Source: Rhizobium freirei PRF 81 (lineage in GTDB: Bacteria > Pseudomonadota > Alphaproteobacteria > Rhizobiales > Rhizobiaceae). From it: a stretch of 64,000 nucleotides of DNA. How positions within the stretch are numbered: the stretch's first letter is position 1; each line of letters opens with the position of its first letter. The stretch spans positions 1 to 64,000 of the forward strand of contig NZ_AQHN01000005.1 in the NCBI RefSeq assembly GCF_000359745.1. The letters run 5' to 3'. This document shows positions 21,127-31,127 of this stretch, piece after piece. Both the position numbers and the translations under genes were made by a program. Under the pieces are notes generated by a model, which saw only the letters and a list, made by a program, of their open reading frames with translations, was not told the DNA's origin and did no database searches.

Positions 21127-21143
21127 CCGCGAACGGACAGCCC

Positions 21144-22454
21144 CTACTGCGGCTTCGTCTCTTCCGTCTCGGCGGGACGGATGCGCAGCTTGGTGATGCG
21201 GTTCTTTTCCCGTTTCATGACGATGAAGCGTTTGCCGTAGAAGGTGAAGGCCTGCCGCTCCTCGGGAATGGTCATCGATTCGTGGATGACAAGGCCGGCA
21301 ATCGTCGTTGCCTCCTCGTCCGGCAAGTTCCAGTCGAGCGCACGGTTCAGGTCGCGGATAGGCACAACGCCATCGACGACGATCGAGCCGTCGGCTTCCT
21401 GCCGAACGCCCTGGATGTCGAGATCATGCTCGTCGGCAATATCGCCGACAATTTCCTCCAGAATGTCTTCCAGCGTCACGATGCCCTGCACCTCGCCATA
21501 TTCGTCGACGACGACGGCGAAGTGCTGCTTGCGGCGCAAAAAGGCGTTGAGCTGATCTTCGAGATTGGTGCTGTCTGGCACGAACCACGGCTTCTGCGCG
21601 ATCTTGACGATGTCGAGATTTTCCGGCTCGACATTCGGCTCCGCCAGCGCCCGCAGCAGGTCTTTGGCATGCACGACGCCGATGATGTTGTCGATCGAAC
21701 CACGCCAGAGCGGCATGCGCGTATAGGGGCTGTCGAGAATGGCGCGCACGACCACTTCGGGCGGGTCGTCGGCATTGATGGCGCGCATCGCCGTGCGATG
21801 CACCATGATGTCGGAAAGCTCCAGCTCGCCGAGGTCGAGCACGCCACCCAGACGGTCACGGTCGGCCTTGACCACCGAGCCTTCCCGGTGCAGCAGATCG
21901 ACCGCACCGCGCAGCTCCTCATGTGCAGATAGCATCGACACCTCTCTCGAGAGGTTGACGCCGAACAGGCCGAGAATCCATCGGACGATAGCGTTGACGA
22001 AACTCGACACCGGGCCGACGACGGCAACAAAGAGCCGCACCGTGCCGGCCACGTTGAGCGCAAAGCGATCAGGCGTGGAAATGGCCCAGCTCTTCGGCAG
22101 CACCTCGGCGAAGATGACGAGGATGACGGTCATCGCCGCCGTTGCCAGCGCCACGCCGGAATTACCAAAGAGACCGAGAAATACGCTGGTCGCCAGCGAC
22201 GAGGCCAGGATGTTCGCGAGGTTGTTGCCGATGAGCAGAGCGCCGATCAACCGGTCCCGGCGCTCGATCAGACGACGCACGATTCCAGCACTTTCGTCGC
22301 CATTGGCCTCCAGCGTATGGATGCGGCTGCGCGAAACAGCGGTAAGCGCCGTCTCCGAACCGGAAAAGAACGCCGATAACAGCACGAGCGCGACGATCGA
22401 GAGGATCTCGGGCCAATATTCGAACAAGACAGCCAGCGTGCCCTCGATCGTCAT
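21144..22454 (-). CDS. HlyC/CorC-family membrane protein (CNNM-CBS)
   Basis: The 436-residue protein has an N-terminal CNNM/DUF21 membrane domain with about four helices (SAFFSGSETALTAVSRSR motif), two CBS domains in the middle (the second around DEYGEVQGIVTLEDILEEIVG) and a C-terminal CorC_HlyC domain. The family is implicated in magnesium/cobalt efflux. Its start abuts the aroB stop with a one-base overlap, so it is the last gene of an aroK-aroB-corC operon. Confidence 0.93.
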   Translation of the reverse strand: MTIEGTLAVLFEYWPEILSIVALVLLSAFFSGSETALTAVSRSRIHTLEANGDESAGIVRRLIERRDRLIGALLIGNNLANILASSLATSVFLGLFGNSGVALATAAMTVILVIFAEVLPKSWAISTPDRFALNVAGTVRLFVAVVGPVSSFVNAIVRWILGLFGVNLSREVSMLSAHEELRGAVDLLHREGSVVKADRDRLGGVLDLGELELSDIMVHRTAMRAINADDPPEVVVRAILDSPYTRMPLWRGSIDNIIGVVHAKDLLRALAEPNVEPENLDIVKIAQKPWFVPDSTNLEDQLNAFLRRKQHFAVVVDEYGEVQGIVTLEDILEEIVGDIADEHDLDIQGVRQEADGSIVVDGVVPIRDLNRALDWNLPDEEATTIAGLVIHESMTIPEERQAFTFYGKRFIVMKREKNRITKLRIRPAETEETKPQ

Positions 22455-23584
22455 CAGCGATGTTTTTCCTTGAGAAAACTCAGAACTTCGGAAGAAGGCA
22501 CATCGTCGGCGATGAAGGACTGGCCGATACCGTGCGTGAGGATGAAGGTGAGCTTGCCGCTCTTGACCTTCTTGTCCTGCGCGATCGCATCCATCAGCGT
22601 TTCGGCCGGCGGCAGCTCGCCGGGAATGTCGCTCATCCGCGTCGGCAGGCCTACGGCCTTCAGATGCGCCTCGACGCGCTTGGCATCATCGGGACTTGCC
22701 AGATTGAGGCGCGCGGAAAATTCATGCGCCAGCACCATGCCGATGGCGACGCCTTCGCCATGCACCAGCCGGCGGCTGTCATAGGCGGTGGCCGCTTCCA
22801 GAGCGTGGCCGAACGTGTGGCCGAGATTGAGCAGGGCGCGCGGTCCATTTTCGCGCTCGTCAGCGACGACGACATCGGATTTCGCCTGGCAGCTCGCGGC
22901 AATCGCCTCGATACGGGCGGCCCCGCCGGCAAAGACTTCTCTCCAGTTGGCCTCGAGCCAGGCGAAGAAATCCGGCTTGTCGATCAGGCCATATTTTGCG
23001 ACTTCGGCGTAACCGGCGCGGAATTCGCGTCCGCTCAGCGTGTTCAGCACGTCGATATCGGCAAGCACGAGATCGGGCTGATGGAAGACGCCGACAAGGT
23101 TCTTGCCGTGATGGGTGTTGATGCCGGTCTTGCCACCGACAGAGGAATCGACCTGCGACAGCAGCGAGGTCGGGATCTGCACGAAGCGAACGCCGCGGCG
23201 CACGATGCCGGCAGCAAAGCCTGAGAGATCGCCGATGACGCCGCCGCCGAGCGCGATCACGGCGTCGCTGCGCTCGACACGCGCGGTCAGAACGGCATCG
23301 CAGACCGTCATCAGATGTTCGAAGCTCTTGGTCTTCTCGCCCGCCGGCAGCACGAGGCTGGCCGCCTGAATGCCCTCCGCCTCAAGGCTGGCAACCAGCG
23401 CATCGAGATAATGCGGCGCGACGTTTTCGTCGGTAATGACGGCGGCCTTGCGTCCCTTCAGCCGAGCCGCGATCTCTCGCCCGGCTCTGGCGATCAGGCC
23501 GGGACCGATCAGGATGTCGTAGGCTCGCTCGCCAAGGGGGACGCGCACGAGACGTTCTGCGGCAGCCGATTTGATCGCATTCAT
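22454..23584 (-). CDS. aroB: 3-dehydroquinate synthase
   Basis: This second shikimate-pathway enzyme converts DAHP to 3-dehydroquinate. The 376-residue product contains the NAD-binding IALGGGVIGDLSGFAAG motif, the TSLLSQVDSSVGGKTGIN block and the metal-ligand HGEGVAIGM and LGHTFGHALE segments. The ATG at 23584 overlaps the aroK stop (ATGA); the longer frame upstream is an aroK shadow. Confidence 0.96.
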   Translation of the reverse strand: MNAIKSAAAERLVRVPLGERAYDILIGPGLIARAGREIAARLKGRKAAVITDENVAPHYLDALVASLEAEGIQAASLVLPAGEKTKSFEHLMTVCDAVLTARVERSDAVIALGGGVIGDLSGFAAGIVRRGVRFVQIPTSLLSQVDSSVGGKTGINTHHGKNLVGVFHQPDLVLADIDVLNTLSGREFRAGYAEVAKYGLIDKPDFFAWLEANWREVFAGGAARIEAIAASCQAKSDVVVADERENGPRALLNLGHTFGHALEAATAYDSRRLVHGEGVAIGMVLAHEFSARLNLASPDDAKRVEAHLKAVGLPTRMSDIPGELPPAETLMDAIAQDKKVKSGKLTFILTHGIGQSFIADDVPSSEVLSFLKEKHR

Positions 23585-24174
23585 GGGGCTTTGCTTTCTG
23601 CTTTCTTTTCCTCGACGATCGCGGCAAGGACTTCCCTGGCCATGACTTCCTTGCTCACATCGCGGGACAGAACCGTCAGATCGGCTTCCGCATAGATCGG
23701 ATAGCGCGCATTCATCAGGTTCTCGAGGGTCTGTTTCGGATTCTCTGTCTTGAGCAGGGGGCGCGTATCGCGCTTGTTGACCCGCTCCCAAAGCACGTCG
23801 AGATCGGCCTTCAGCCAGACGGAAAGACTGCCGCGCTTGACATGCTGCCGCGTGCTTTCGTTGATGAAGGCGCCGCCGCCGGTCGAAACCACGCGCGGGC
23901 CGCCGCGCAACAGCCGCTTGATGACACGCGTTTCCAGCGCCCGGAACTCCTGTTCGCCATAGGCGGCGAAAAGTTCCGCGATCGTCATGCGCGATACGCG
24001 CTCGATCTCCGCGTCGGTATCGACGAAGGGAATGGCAAGTTGCTGTGCCACTAGACGGCCGACCGAGGATTTGCCCGCTCCCATCAACCCGACAAGGACA
24101 AGATTGCGCCGACCCAGCGCGGCACGCGCCCTGTCTTTGAGGTTCTCGGCAAGGGTCAGGACTTGTTCACTCAT
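23581..24174 (-). CDS. aroK: Shikimate kinase
   Basis: The 197-residue protein phosphorylates shikimate. It shows Walker A GLMGAGKSS (residues 29-37), the shikimate-binding DTDAEIE and FRALE-x-R segments, the GGGAF loop and the lid RDTRPLL. I start at the ATG at 24174 (MSEQVLTL); an in-frame GTG lies 12 bases upstream. It is coupled to aroB and divergent from the small membrane-protein gene at 24332. Confidence 0.95.
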   Translation of the reverse strand: MSEQVLTLAENLKDRARAALGRRNLVLVGLMGAGKSSVGRLVAQQLAIPFVDTDAEIERVSRMTIAELFAAYGEQEFRALETRVIKRLLRGGPRVVSTGGGAFINESTRQHVKRGSLSVWLKADLDVLWERVNKRDTRPLLKTENPKQTLENLMNARYPIYAEADLTVLSRDVSKEVMAREVLAAIVEEKKAESKAP

Positions 24175-24331
24175 AGGCCCATTCACAATTTCTTTGGAAA
24201 CGGTATCGTCAAATGCGCCGGTAGCGTCAAGACGCCGCCCGTAAACATGTCTGCAATATCCTTCGGCTAACGCTTGGTGGGTATTATTATTGCGTCGCCA
24301 GGGCTGTGACTGGCACCAGGAGAATGTTCGA

Positions 24332-24517
24332 ATGCCGACCCTGTTTCGCTTCCTTGTCATCTGCGCGGTGATCGGCGGATCGATATACGGGGCAATGTGG
24401 GCACTCGCTCTCTTCGTCGATCCGCAGCCGCGCGAGATCACCATCCGCATCCCGCCGGAGCGCATCAATCCGCCAGCCACCGGCGATCCGCCGGTCACCG
24501 GCTCGTTGAAGCAATGA
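24332..24517 (+). CDS. Small single-pass membrane protein upstream of xerD
   Basis: The 61-residue protein has one hydrophobic helix (about residues 5-27, [19 protein letters not shown]), then a proline-rich tail. A clear AGGAGA ribosome-binding site precedes the ATG at 24332. Its TGA overlaps the xerD ATG (ATGA), so the two are coupled. No function is known to me. Confidence 0.75.
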   Translation: MPTLFRFLVICAVIGGSIYGAMWALALFVDPQPREITIRIPPERINPPATGDPPVTGSLKQ

Positions 24518-25488
24518 ATGCAGGGGCTGGCGTGAGAGATCTGAGCCGTGCGCACCTGGAATCTTTTCTGGAGATGATGAGCGCCGAGCGCGGTGCGGCG
24601 GTCAACACCCTGCAATCCTACGAACGCGATCTCGACGATCTTCATTCCTTCCTGTCGGAACGCGGCGTCCGCCTGACCGAGGCGGGCTCGAACGATCTCG
24701 GCGCCTACCTTTCGTCCCTCTCGGCTCAGGGTTTCAAACCCTCGTCCCAGGCGCGGCGGCTATCCGCCATGCGGCAATTCTACAAATTCCTTTATGCGGA
24801 AGGCTTGCGCACGAACGATCCCACGGGAATCCTCGACGCACCGAAAAAAGGCCGCCCCCTTCCGAAGACCATGGGCATCGACGAGGTCACGCGTCTTCTG
24901 AGCCAAGCCGAAACCGAGGCGGCCGCCGCGGGACCTGATCAGCTGCAGCGCCAAAGAATGCTGGTGCTGCTCGAACTGCTCTATGCGACCGGCATGCGCG
25001 TCAGCGAGCTCGTTACCCTGCCAGCCAAGGTGCTCGATCACGAAGGACGTTTTCTGATCATCCGCGGCAAGGGAAACAAGGAACGGCTGGTGCCGCTGTC
25101 GCAATCGGCGATCGCCGCTCTGAAGGTCTACGGACAGCTGCAGACGGAGCTTGCGGCAAACGCGAAACAACCGGCGCCGGAAAGCCCCTGGCTCTTTCCC
25201 GCCGCCTCGCGGGAAGGCCATCTGCCGCGCCAGGTCTTCGCCCGCGACCTGAAGGATCTCGCCATCCGCGCCGGGCTGACGCCCTCCATGATCTCGCCGC
25301 ACGTCATGCGCCATGCCTTTGCCAGCCATCTTCTGGCGAACGGCGCGGATCTGCGCGTGGTGCAGGAATTGCTTGGCCATTCGGACATTTCGACCACGCA
25401 AATCTATACACATGTGCTGGAAGAACGCCTACATCAGCTCGTGCAAACGCATCACCCCCTTGCCAAACAGGCAAAAAAACTGGATTAG
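24514..25488 (+). CDS. xerD: Site-specific tyrosine recombinase XerD
   Basis: XerD with XerC resolves chromosome dimers at dif. The 324-residue protein has an N-terminal SAM-like core-binding domain ([12 protein letters not shown]) and a catalytic domain with the Arg in GMRVSELV, the [12 protein letters not shown] block, GHSDIS and the nucleophile Tyr in TTQIYTHV. Its position between aroK and accA is a core-genome context, which argues against a mobile-element integrase. Confidence 0.94.
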   Translation: MNAGAGVRDLSRAHLESFLEMMSAERGAAVNTLQSYERDLDDLHSFLSERGVRLTEAGSNDLGAYLSSLSAQGFKPSSQARRLSAMRQFYKFLYAEGLRTNDPTGILDAPKKGRPLPKTMGIDEVTRLLSQAETEAAAAGPDQLQRQRMLVLLELLYATGMRVSELVTLPAKVLDHEGRFLIIRGKGNKERLVPLSQSAIAALKVYGQLQTELAANAKQPAPESPWLFPAASREGHLPRQVFARDLKDLAIRAGLTPSMISPHVMRHAFASHLLANGADLRVVQELLGHSDISTTQIYTHVLEERLHQLVQTHHPLAKQAKKLD

Positions 25489-25551
25489 GACCGGCATACT
25501 GGCTAAAGCCGCCTTCTCTCGTCCCGCGCAAAAGGATCGGAAACGCACCTC

Positions 25552-26505
25552 ATGCACAATTATCTCGACTTCGAAAAACCCATCTCGGATCTCGAAGGCA
25601 AGATTCACGAGCTCAAGAAACTGGCGAGCGAAGACGAGAGCATCGACACTTCCGACGAAGTGACCCGGCTCGAAATCCGCGTCCGCGAGGCGACTGCCGA
25701 CATCTATTCCAAGCTCAATGCCTGGCAGAAGACGCAGGTCGCCCGCCATCCGCAGCGGCCGCATTTCGTCGACTACGCCAACGCGTTGCTGACGGAGTTC
25801 ACGCCGCTCGCCGGCGATCGCAAATTCTCCGAGGATGCCGCCATCCAGGCTGGCTTTGCCCGCTTCCGCGGCCAGCCGGTCGCCATCATCGGCCAGGAGA
25901 AGGGCAACGATACCAAGAGCCGACTGAAACATAATTTCGGCAGCGCCAGGCCGGAAGGCTACCGCAAGGCGATCCGCATCATGGAAATGGCTGACCGTTT
26001 TCAGCTTCCGGTGATCACGCTGGTCGATACCGCAGGCGCCTATCCGGGCGTTGGAGCGGAAGAGCGCGGTCAGGCGGAAGCGATTGCCCGCTCGACCGAA
26101 ATCAGCCTCGCTCTCAAGGTGCCGATCGTCTCCGTCATCATCGGCGAAGGCGGCTCCGGCGGCGCCATCGCGATCGCCACCGGCAACCGCGTCTATATGC
26201 TCGAACATTCGATCTACAGCGTGATTTCGCCCGAAGGGGCAGCCTCTATCCTGTGGCGCGATTCAACCCGTGCCAAGGAAGCCGCGACGAATATGAAGAT
26301 CACCGCCGACGACCTGAAGAGCCTCGGCGTCATCGATGGTATCATTCCGGAACCGCTCGGCGGCGCCCATCGCGATCCGCAGACCGTAATCGCCGCAACC
26401 GGCGACATGATCGCGAACGCGCTCAGCGAACTTTCCAGCCGTTCGGGCGAACAATTGCGCAGCGACCGCCGCCAGAAGTTCCTCAATATCGGCCGCAATC
26501 TCTAG
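25552..26505 (+). CDS. accA: Acetyl-CoA carboxylase carboxyltransferase subunit alpha
   Basis: AccA forms the carboxyltransferase of acetyl-CoA carboxylase with AccD in fatty-acid synthesis. The 317-residue protein begins [18 protein letters not shown] and carries [36 protein letters not shown] and [12 protein letters not shown], all hallmarks of bacterial AccA. Length is normal. Confidence 0.97.
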   Translation: MHNYLDFEKPISDLEGKIHELKKLASEDESIDTSDEVTRLEIRVREATADIYSKLNAWQKTQVARHPQRPHFVDYANALLTEFTPLAGDRKFSEDAAIQAGFARFRGQPVAIIGQEKGNDTKSRLKHNFGSARPEGYRKAIRIMEMADRFQLPVITLVDTAGAYPGVGAEERGQAEAIARSTEISLALKVPIVSVIIGEGGSGGAIAIATGNRVYMLEHSIYSVISPEGAASILWRDSTRAKEAATNMKITADDLKSLGVIDGIIPEPLGGAHRDPQTVIAATGDMIANALSELSSRSGEQLRSDRRQKFLNIGRNL

Positions 26506-26734
26506 ACTGCGGCCTGAAAATAGGATTGCGAAAATGGGAATGAGGCCAAATCTTGGCCACATTTCCGTTATCGAAGCTCTTATGGCAAAGAAAAGCTTGC
26601 CGACGCGTTGCGGGCACGTCATAGGCTGGTAAGGAATTTTCAAGTATAAGCCGTCTATGATTCCGTTTCATGCTTCGAGGGGAGTGGCGAAACAGATCGA
26701 GCTGCCGCTCTTCGCATTTATGGGCCAAGTCAGA

Positions 26735-28024
26735 ATGCGCATCCGTCACCTTGCCTATGTTTCCCTGATGGCGCTGGCACTTGCCGGCTGCAACGATACG
26801 TTGGACACAGCGGCGATCGACCTGTCGAAAGTGAAGAACAAGGTCGAGCAACCTCTCCCCAGCCACATCCTTGCCGACATGGCGAAAAAGGGCATGGACC
26901 GCAATTCGGCGATCATGATCCGTATCTTCAAGGAGGAAGGTACGATGGAGATCCTGAAGGCGAACCAGAACAACCGTTTCGAAGTCATTGCGAGCTACAG
27001 CATCTGCGCCTGGTCCGGCCGTCTCGGCCCGAAGGTCAAGGAAGGCGACCGGCAGGCTCCGGAAGGCTTCTACATGCTGACGCCGGCCAACCTGAACCCG
27101 AATTCGAAATACTACCTCGCCATCAACACCGGCTTTCCGAACCGTTATGACGCCGCCAACGGCCGCACCGGCAACAACCTGATGATCCATGGCGCCTGCT
27201 CGTCGTCGGGCTGCTACTCGATGACCGATCAGCAGGTGCTGGAAATCTATGCCTTCGCACGCGACGCCTTCAAGGGCGGCCAGAAGGCAGTACAACTGGA
27301 GGCCTTCCCCTTCCGCATGACCGCGGAGAACATGTGGAAGCACCGCCTCAGCCCCAATATCGAATTCTGGAAGATGCTGAAGGTCGGCTACGACAATTTC
27401 GAAGTCACCAAGCGGCCGCCTGAAGTCGAAGTCTGCGAGAAGAAATACGTCTTCAACCAGCAGGCCGGCGGCCCGTTCAACGCCAGCGGCAAATGCCCTG
27501 TCATGACGACCCCGCCTGCCCTGCAGATGGCGCTTGCGACTTACGACAAGCAGTATCAGGCAGATTATGCCTCGGCCACCAAGAAGTTTGACGGCATGGC
27601 CTGGTACGATCCGAGCGAGGCCGAGCGCAAGGCGGTCGTCGCCAAGCAGCGCAAGGGCCACGATATTGCCTATGCTCCCACAGGCACCGCGCTTGCCGCC
27701 GGCAAGATGGTGAAGGTCGCCGATCTCGAATCGATGATGTCCAACCAGTCGGGACAGCAGGTCGCTCGCGGCGGCACCGTAGCCAGCCCGACGACGACGG
27801 CAAGCATCCGCCTGGCGACGGCTGCTCCCAATGCGGCCGCACCGCAGGCGGGTAGCACGATGGTTGCCGCCAACATCCCGGCAAATGTCCCGATCCCAAC
27901 GGCGAACCCGATGAACCCGGTCGTCAATCCGCTCGCTTACGCTGGCAACCCTGCTGTCGAGACGGCGCAGACCGAGCCGCCGAAGAAGCCGCCATTCTGG
28001 AAGTTCTGGGCCAAGAGTGAATAA
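26735..28024 (+). CDS. YkuD-type L,D-transpeptidase family lipoprotein
   Basis: The 429-residue protein begins with a lipoprotein signal (LALAGC), followed by a YafK-like L,D-transpeptidase domain with the catalytic motif HGACSSSGCYSM near residues 155-167. The C-terminal ~100 residues are Pro/Ala-rich low-complexity sequence ending KKPPFWKFWAKSE. Family members crosslink or attach lipoproteins to peptidoglycan. I start at the ATG at 26735; the longer frame from 26657 would bury the signal peptide. Confidence 0.88.
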   Translation: MRIRHLAYVSLMALALAGCNDTLDTAAIDLSKVKNKVEQPLPSHILADMAKKGMDRNSAIMIRIFKEEGTMEILKANQNNRFEVIASYSICAWSGRLGPKVKEGDRQAPEGFYMLTPANLNPNSKYYLAINTGFPNRYDAANGRTGNNLMIHGACSSSGCYSMTDQQVLEIYAFARDAFKGGQKAVQLEAFPFRMTAENMWKHRLSPNIEFWKMLKVGYDNFEVTKRPPEVEVCEKKYVFNQQAGGPFNASGKCPVMTTPPALQMALATYDKQYQADYASATKKFDGMAWYDPSEAERKAVVAKQRKGHDIAYAPTGTALAAGKMVKVADLESMMSNQSGQQVARGGTVASPTTTASIRLATAAPNAAAPQAGSTMVAANIPANVPIPTANPMNPVVNPLAYAGNPAVETAQTEPPKKPPFWKFWAKSE

Positions 28025-28250
28025 TCCCGACGCCGAGATCTACGATCTGCGCGGACTGAAGTGCCCCTATCCGGCGATCAAGACGGAAAAACGCCTGCGC
28101 GGCATGCCGAGCGGCGCGACTTTGGCCGTGGAAACCACCGATCCGCTCGCGGTGATCGACATTCCGCATCTCTGCAACGAAAAAGGCCACACGCTTCTCT
28201 TAAGCGAGAAGACCGATGGCGGCCATCGCTTCATCATCCGCAAGGGCTGA
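28017..28250 (+). CDS. TusA-family sulfurtransferase-like protein
   Basis: The 77-residue protein has the TusA/SirA signature LRGLKCPYPAIKTEKRL with the conserved CPxP (Cys16) and the later IDIPHLCNEKGH. Family roles include sulfur relay to tRNA or molybdoenzymes. The start is a GTG at 28017 that overlaps the end of the transpeptidase gene by 8 bases, implying coupling. Confidence 0.9.
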   Translation: MNNPDAEIYDLRGLKCPYPAIKTEKRLRGMPSGATLAVETTDPLAVIDIPHLCNEKGHTLLLSEKTDGGHRFIIRKG

Positions 28251-28460
28251 TCGGCTGTCGCCCCGAGGCCATCCTCGCGGTTCGAGGGTCGCTTCGCTCC
28301 CACCTCACCATGAGGATGGGGCGAATTCCGCAGTATTTTCGCACGCCGAATGCCATCCTCTGATTACGAGCATTGACGCGACCAAGATCAGCCTCACCCT
28401 GAGGTGGCCCGCAAGGCCCTCAAACGGCGAGGCGGGTTGTTTGGCCTCACCGGGATGAAA
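28251..28460. repeat. Intergenic rhizobial palindromic repeat remnants
   Basis: The gap holds an inverted repeat CCATCCTC (28269-28276) / GAGGATGG (28312-28319) and a second small palindrome CCTCACCCTGAGG (28392-28404). The wording CACCCTGAGGT and CGAGGGTCGCTTCGCTC resembles dispersed repeats I recall from rhizobial chromosomes. No gene is visible. Confidence 0.5.
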
Positions 28461-29651
28461 CTAGAATTTCATCCCCGGCACGGCGAGCGGATTGTCCTGC
28501 AGCGCCGCCCTATCGGGCGTATCGACACGCGGCTTGCTGAGGAAGGCGTCGAACAGGCCCTTGACGAAATCCTCGGGCAGATCCTTGGTGATGATCACCA
28601 TGCGCGTGCGCCGGTCTTCGGGGTCCGGCCAGGCCGGCAGGCGCACCGGCGCGTGGAAGATGTTCTGCACGCCATGCAGCACGACCGGTCGTTCCGGCCG
28701 GTCGGACACGGCGACGATTGCCTTCATGCGCAGGAGCTTCTCACCATGCGCCGAACGCAGCAGATCGATGAACATTTCCAGCGCCATGGGATCGATGAGC
28801 TGCGTCTCGACGATCGAGAAGGATCGGATCGATCCGTCATGACGCGTGACGTCATGGGCGTGCTGATGCCGATGGCCGTGGTGGTGCCCATGATGGTGGT
28901 GATGATGACCATGGTCGCCGTGATGGTGGTCGTGGTCGTGATCATCATCATGGTGGTGGTGATGGTCGTCCGCTTCCAGCTCGTCCTGCAGCCAGCGGCC
29001 GACATCGGCGATCTTGGAAGCTGGATCGTAAAGGCCGTTGATCAGAATAGCGGCCCGGCCCGCCTCGGCGCTATCGGCATTCAGGATCTGCGCGCGCGGA
29101 TTGAGTGCCCGGAGCCTGCTCTCCAGCTGCGCTTCCGGCACCGCGCCGGCAATCCCCGTCTTGGACACGATCAGCCGGTCGGCGACGGCCACCTGCTTGC
29201 GCGCCTCTTCATGATTGTCGAGCGTCTGCAGACCGTTGACGGCGTCGACGACCGTGATGACGCCATCCAGGTCGAAATTGGCGGCGATGATCGGATTGCC
29301 CATGATCGACTGCATGACGGGAGCAGGATCGGCAAGCCCGGTCGTCTCGATGACGACACGCTTCAGCGGCCGGATGCGACCGGTCTGCATCGCATCCATA
29401 AGGTTCGCCAGCGTATCGACAAGCTCGCCGCGCACCGTGCAGCACAGGCAGCCATCGGACAGCTCGATGATGGAATCACCGGAGCTTTCCACCAGCAGAT
29501 GGTCGATGCCGACATCGCCGAACTCGTTGATGATGACGGCCGCATCGCGCATGTCCTCGTCCTTGAGGATGCGGTTGAGCAGGGTCGATTTGCCCGCACC
29601 GAGGAAACCGGTCAGGATGGCAACCGGTACTCTTTGCTGCGAAACGCTCAT
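28461..29651 (-). CDS. CobW/ZNG1-type GTPase with His-rich segment
   Basis: The 396-residue G3E GTPase has Walker A GFLGAGKST (residues 15-23), the family's CxCC metal-binding motif (GCLCCTVRGEL near residue 69), the guanine-specificity region and a C-terminal CobW_C domain. A His/Asp-rich stretch of about 35 residues (about 229-265) is a probable metal-binding loop. Such proteins deliver zinc or cobalt to client enzymes; zinc is the likelier guess given the His-rich loop and the location far from cobalamin genes. No Zur box was identified. Confidence 0.9.
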   Translation of the reverse strand: MSVSQQRVPVAILTGFLGAGKSTLLNRILKDEDMRDAAVIINEFGDVGIDHLLVESSGDSIIELSDGCLCCTVRGELVDTLANLMDAMQTGRIRPLKRVVIETTGLADPAPVMQSIMGNPIIAANFDLDGVITVVDAVNGLQTLDNHEEARKQVAVADRLIVSKTGIAGAVPEAQLESRLRALNPRAQILNADSAEAGRAAILINGLYDPASKIADVGRWLQDELEADDHHHHHDDDHDHDHHHGDHGHHHHHHGHHHGHRHQHAHDVTRHDGSIRSFSIVETQLIDPMALEMFIDLLRSAHGEKLLRMKAIVAVSDRPERPVVLHGVQNIFHAPVRLPAWPDPEDRRTRMVIITKDLPEDFVKGLFDAFLSKPRVDTPDRAALQDNPLAVPGMKF

Positions 29652-29671
29652 GATTCCAATCCGATATTAGA

Positions 29672-29766
29672 GCAATTCCAGCAAAACTGCGCAGCGGTTT
29701 TGCGTCCGGAATTGCGTAAGACAAAAAGATAGGGCATTTCCGCTGCTCCGCTTAAAACGGAAATGC
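29672..29766. repeat. Rhizobial palindromic repeat, copy 2, with second hairpin
   Basis: GCAAAACTGCGCAGCGGTTTTGC (29681-29703) forms a hairpin nested inside GCAATTCC (29672-29679) / GGAATTGC (29708-29715). A second hairpin GCATTTCCG (29734-29742) / CGGAAATGC (29758-29766) follows. The core recurs at 3373-3395. It lies between the end of dacC-like and the start of the CobW gene. Confidence 0.65.
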
Positions 29767-29767
29767 T

Positions 29768-30934
29768 CTAGAAAGTGGGACGCGGGATCGGGATCGGCAC
29801 ATTGGCCGCCCGACCGGAGACAGCGATCTTGTTGTCCTTGGTCGCCTTATCGCCATTGGCGGTGGCGTCGTCCTTGTCGCCCTTGACGGCGGTGGCGACG
29901 TCCTGACCGCCGATCAGGCCGGCATAGATGAAATTGGGCTCGTGATCCATTTCGTGAATATAGGGCGACTGTACCTTGGTACGGCCGAAGGGATCGCGGG
30001 TTTCGCTGCGGGCATGCGCGCCCTTGGCGCTGCAGATATCGGCGGTGACATCGGCGACCTCATTCGAGAGCGGCGCAGTGGGCCGCAGGGTCGCCAGAGT
30101 TTCGCTGCCGGAAAGCTGGTTCTGGAAGCCTTTTTCCAGGAAGTTGGCGGAATCGTCGGCGCGCGCCGCCAGGCTGTCGGTTCCGAGAACGACCGAGATC
30201 AGCGTGCGGCCATTGCGGGTTGCCGATGCGATCTGGTTGAAACCGGACGCGCAGATGAAGCCGGTCTTCATGCCGTCGGCGCCTTCGAAGCGGCCGATGA
30301 GCATATTGATGTTCGGCACCTGCTTTACGCCGTTGGTGAAGCCTTCCAGCGAGAAATAGCCGGCATATTGCGGAAATTCGCGGCGCAGCGCGACGCTGAG
30401 GATCGCAAGGTCACGCGCCGTCGTATATTGCCCCTTGCCGGGCAGGCCGTTCGGATTGATGAAATGCGAGTCGCGCATGCCGAGGCGGGCGGCTTCCGCA
30501 TTCATCCGCGCGACGAAGCCCTGCGGCGAGCCGCCGACCGTCTCGGCGACGGCCATGGCAAGATCGTTTGCCGACTTGACCAGCATCATCTTCAGGGCAT
30601 TGTCGAGCGTCAGCTTCTGCCCGGGCTTGAAATACATCTTCGCCGGCGGCTGCGCCGCGGAAAGCTTCGTCATGACGACAGGCGTATCGAGCTTGATCTG
30701 GCCGGACTGGAGGGCACGGAAGGTGACGTAGGTCGTCATCAGCTTGGTGAGCGACGCGGGATACCAGCGGCGAAAAGCCTCCTGCTGGTCGAGGACGCGC
30801 CCGGTGCTGACATCGACGAGAATATGCGGATTGGCTCCGGCCGTCTGGGCGGTCGACAGAAAAAGCATGGATGCTGCTGCGGCCACAGGGACAAGCCGCA
30901 GGGCGGCATACAAGCGATTCTGCTTCGTCGGCAC
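29768..30934 (-). CDS. D-alanyl-D-alanine carboxypeptidase (PBP5/6 type)
   Basis: The 388-residue protein has a signal peptide (about residues 1-34) and the S11 peptidase motifs SLTK (Ser61, Lys64), SAN (121-123) and KTG in GADGMKTGF. It trims the terminal D-Ala of peptidoglycan stem peptides in the periplasm. The C-terminal ~70 residues are Lys/Asp-rich, and I see no clear amphipathic membrane anchor of the Escherichia coli DacA type. Confidence 0.93.
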   Translation of the reverse strand: MPTKQNRLYAALRLVPVAAAASMLFLSTAQTAGANPHILVDVSTGRVLDQQEAFRRWYPASLTKLMTTYVTFRALQSGQIKLDTPVVMTKLSAAQPPAKMYFKPGQKLTLDNALKMMLVKSANDLAMAVAETVGGSPQGFVARMNAEAARLGMRDSHFINPNGLPGKGQYTTARDLAILSVALRREFPQYAGYFSLEGFTNGVKQVPNINMLIGRFEGADGMKTGFICASGFNQIASATRNGRTLISVVLGTDSLAARADDSANFLEKGFQNQLSGSETLATLRPTAPLSNEVADVTADICSAKGAHARSETRDPFGRTKVQSPYIHEMDHEPNFIYAGLIGGQDVATAVKGDKDDATANGDKATKDNKIAVSGRAANVPIPIPRPTF

Positions 30935-31127
30935 GATCTATCCTTCAGAGGTCCGGAATTTTCTCGAAAGCTTCGTCTATTTAACCTATATGGCTAGGAG
31001 AAGGCAAAGGCGATTGACGACTTTATTTCCCGGTGGCACGCCGCAAAGGCCGCGACAGACTGGCCGAGGCTGTGCGACCGACCTGAAAGTTGAACCAGAA
31101 CCGACAGTGAGCAGCAGGAAAATCAGC

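Noticed and set aside
24514..25488. XerD as an island integrase
   Set aside because: It lies in a conserved core context between aroK and accA and is coupled to a small core gene, so it is the housekeeping recombinase.
28404..29732. Rightward frame of 442 codons opposite the CobW gene
   Set aside because: The valine/methionine run it encodes is the mirror of the His-rich loop; the CobW gene has all family motifs.
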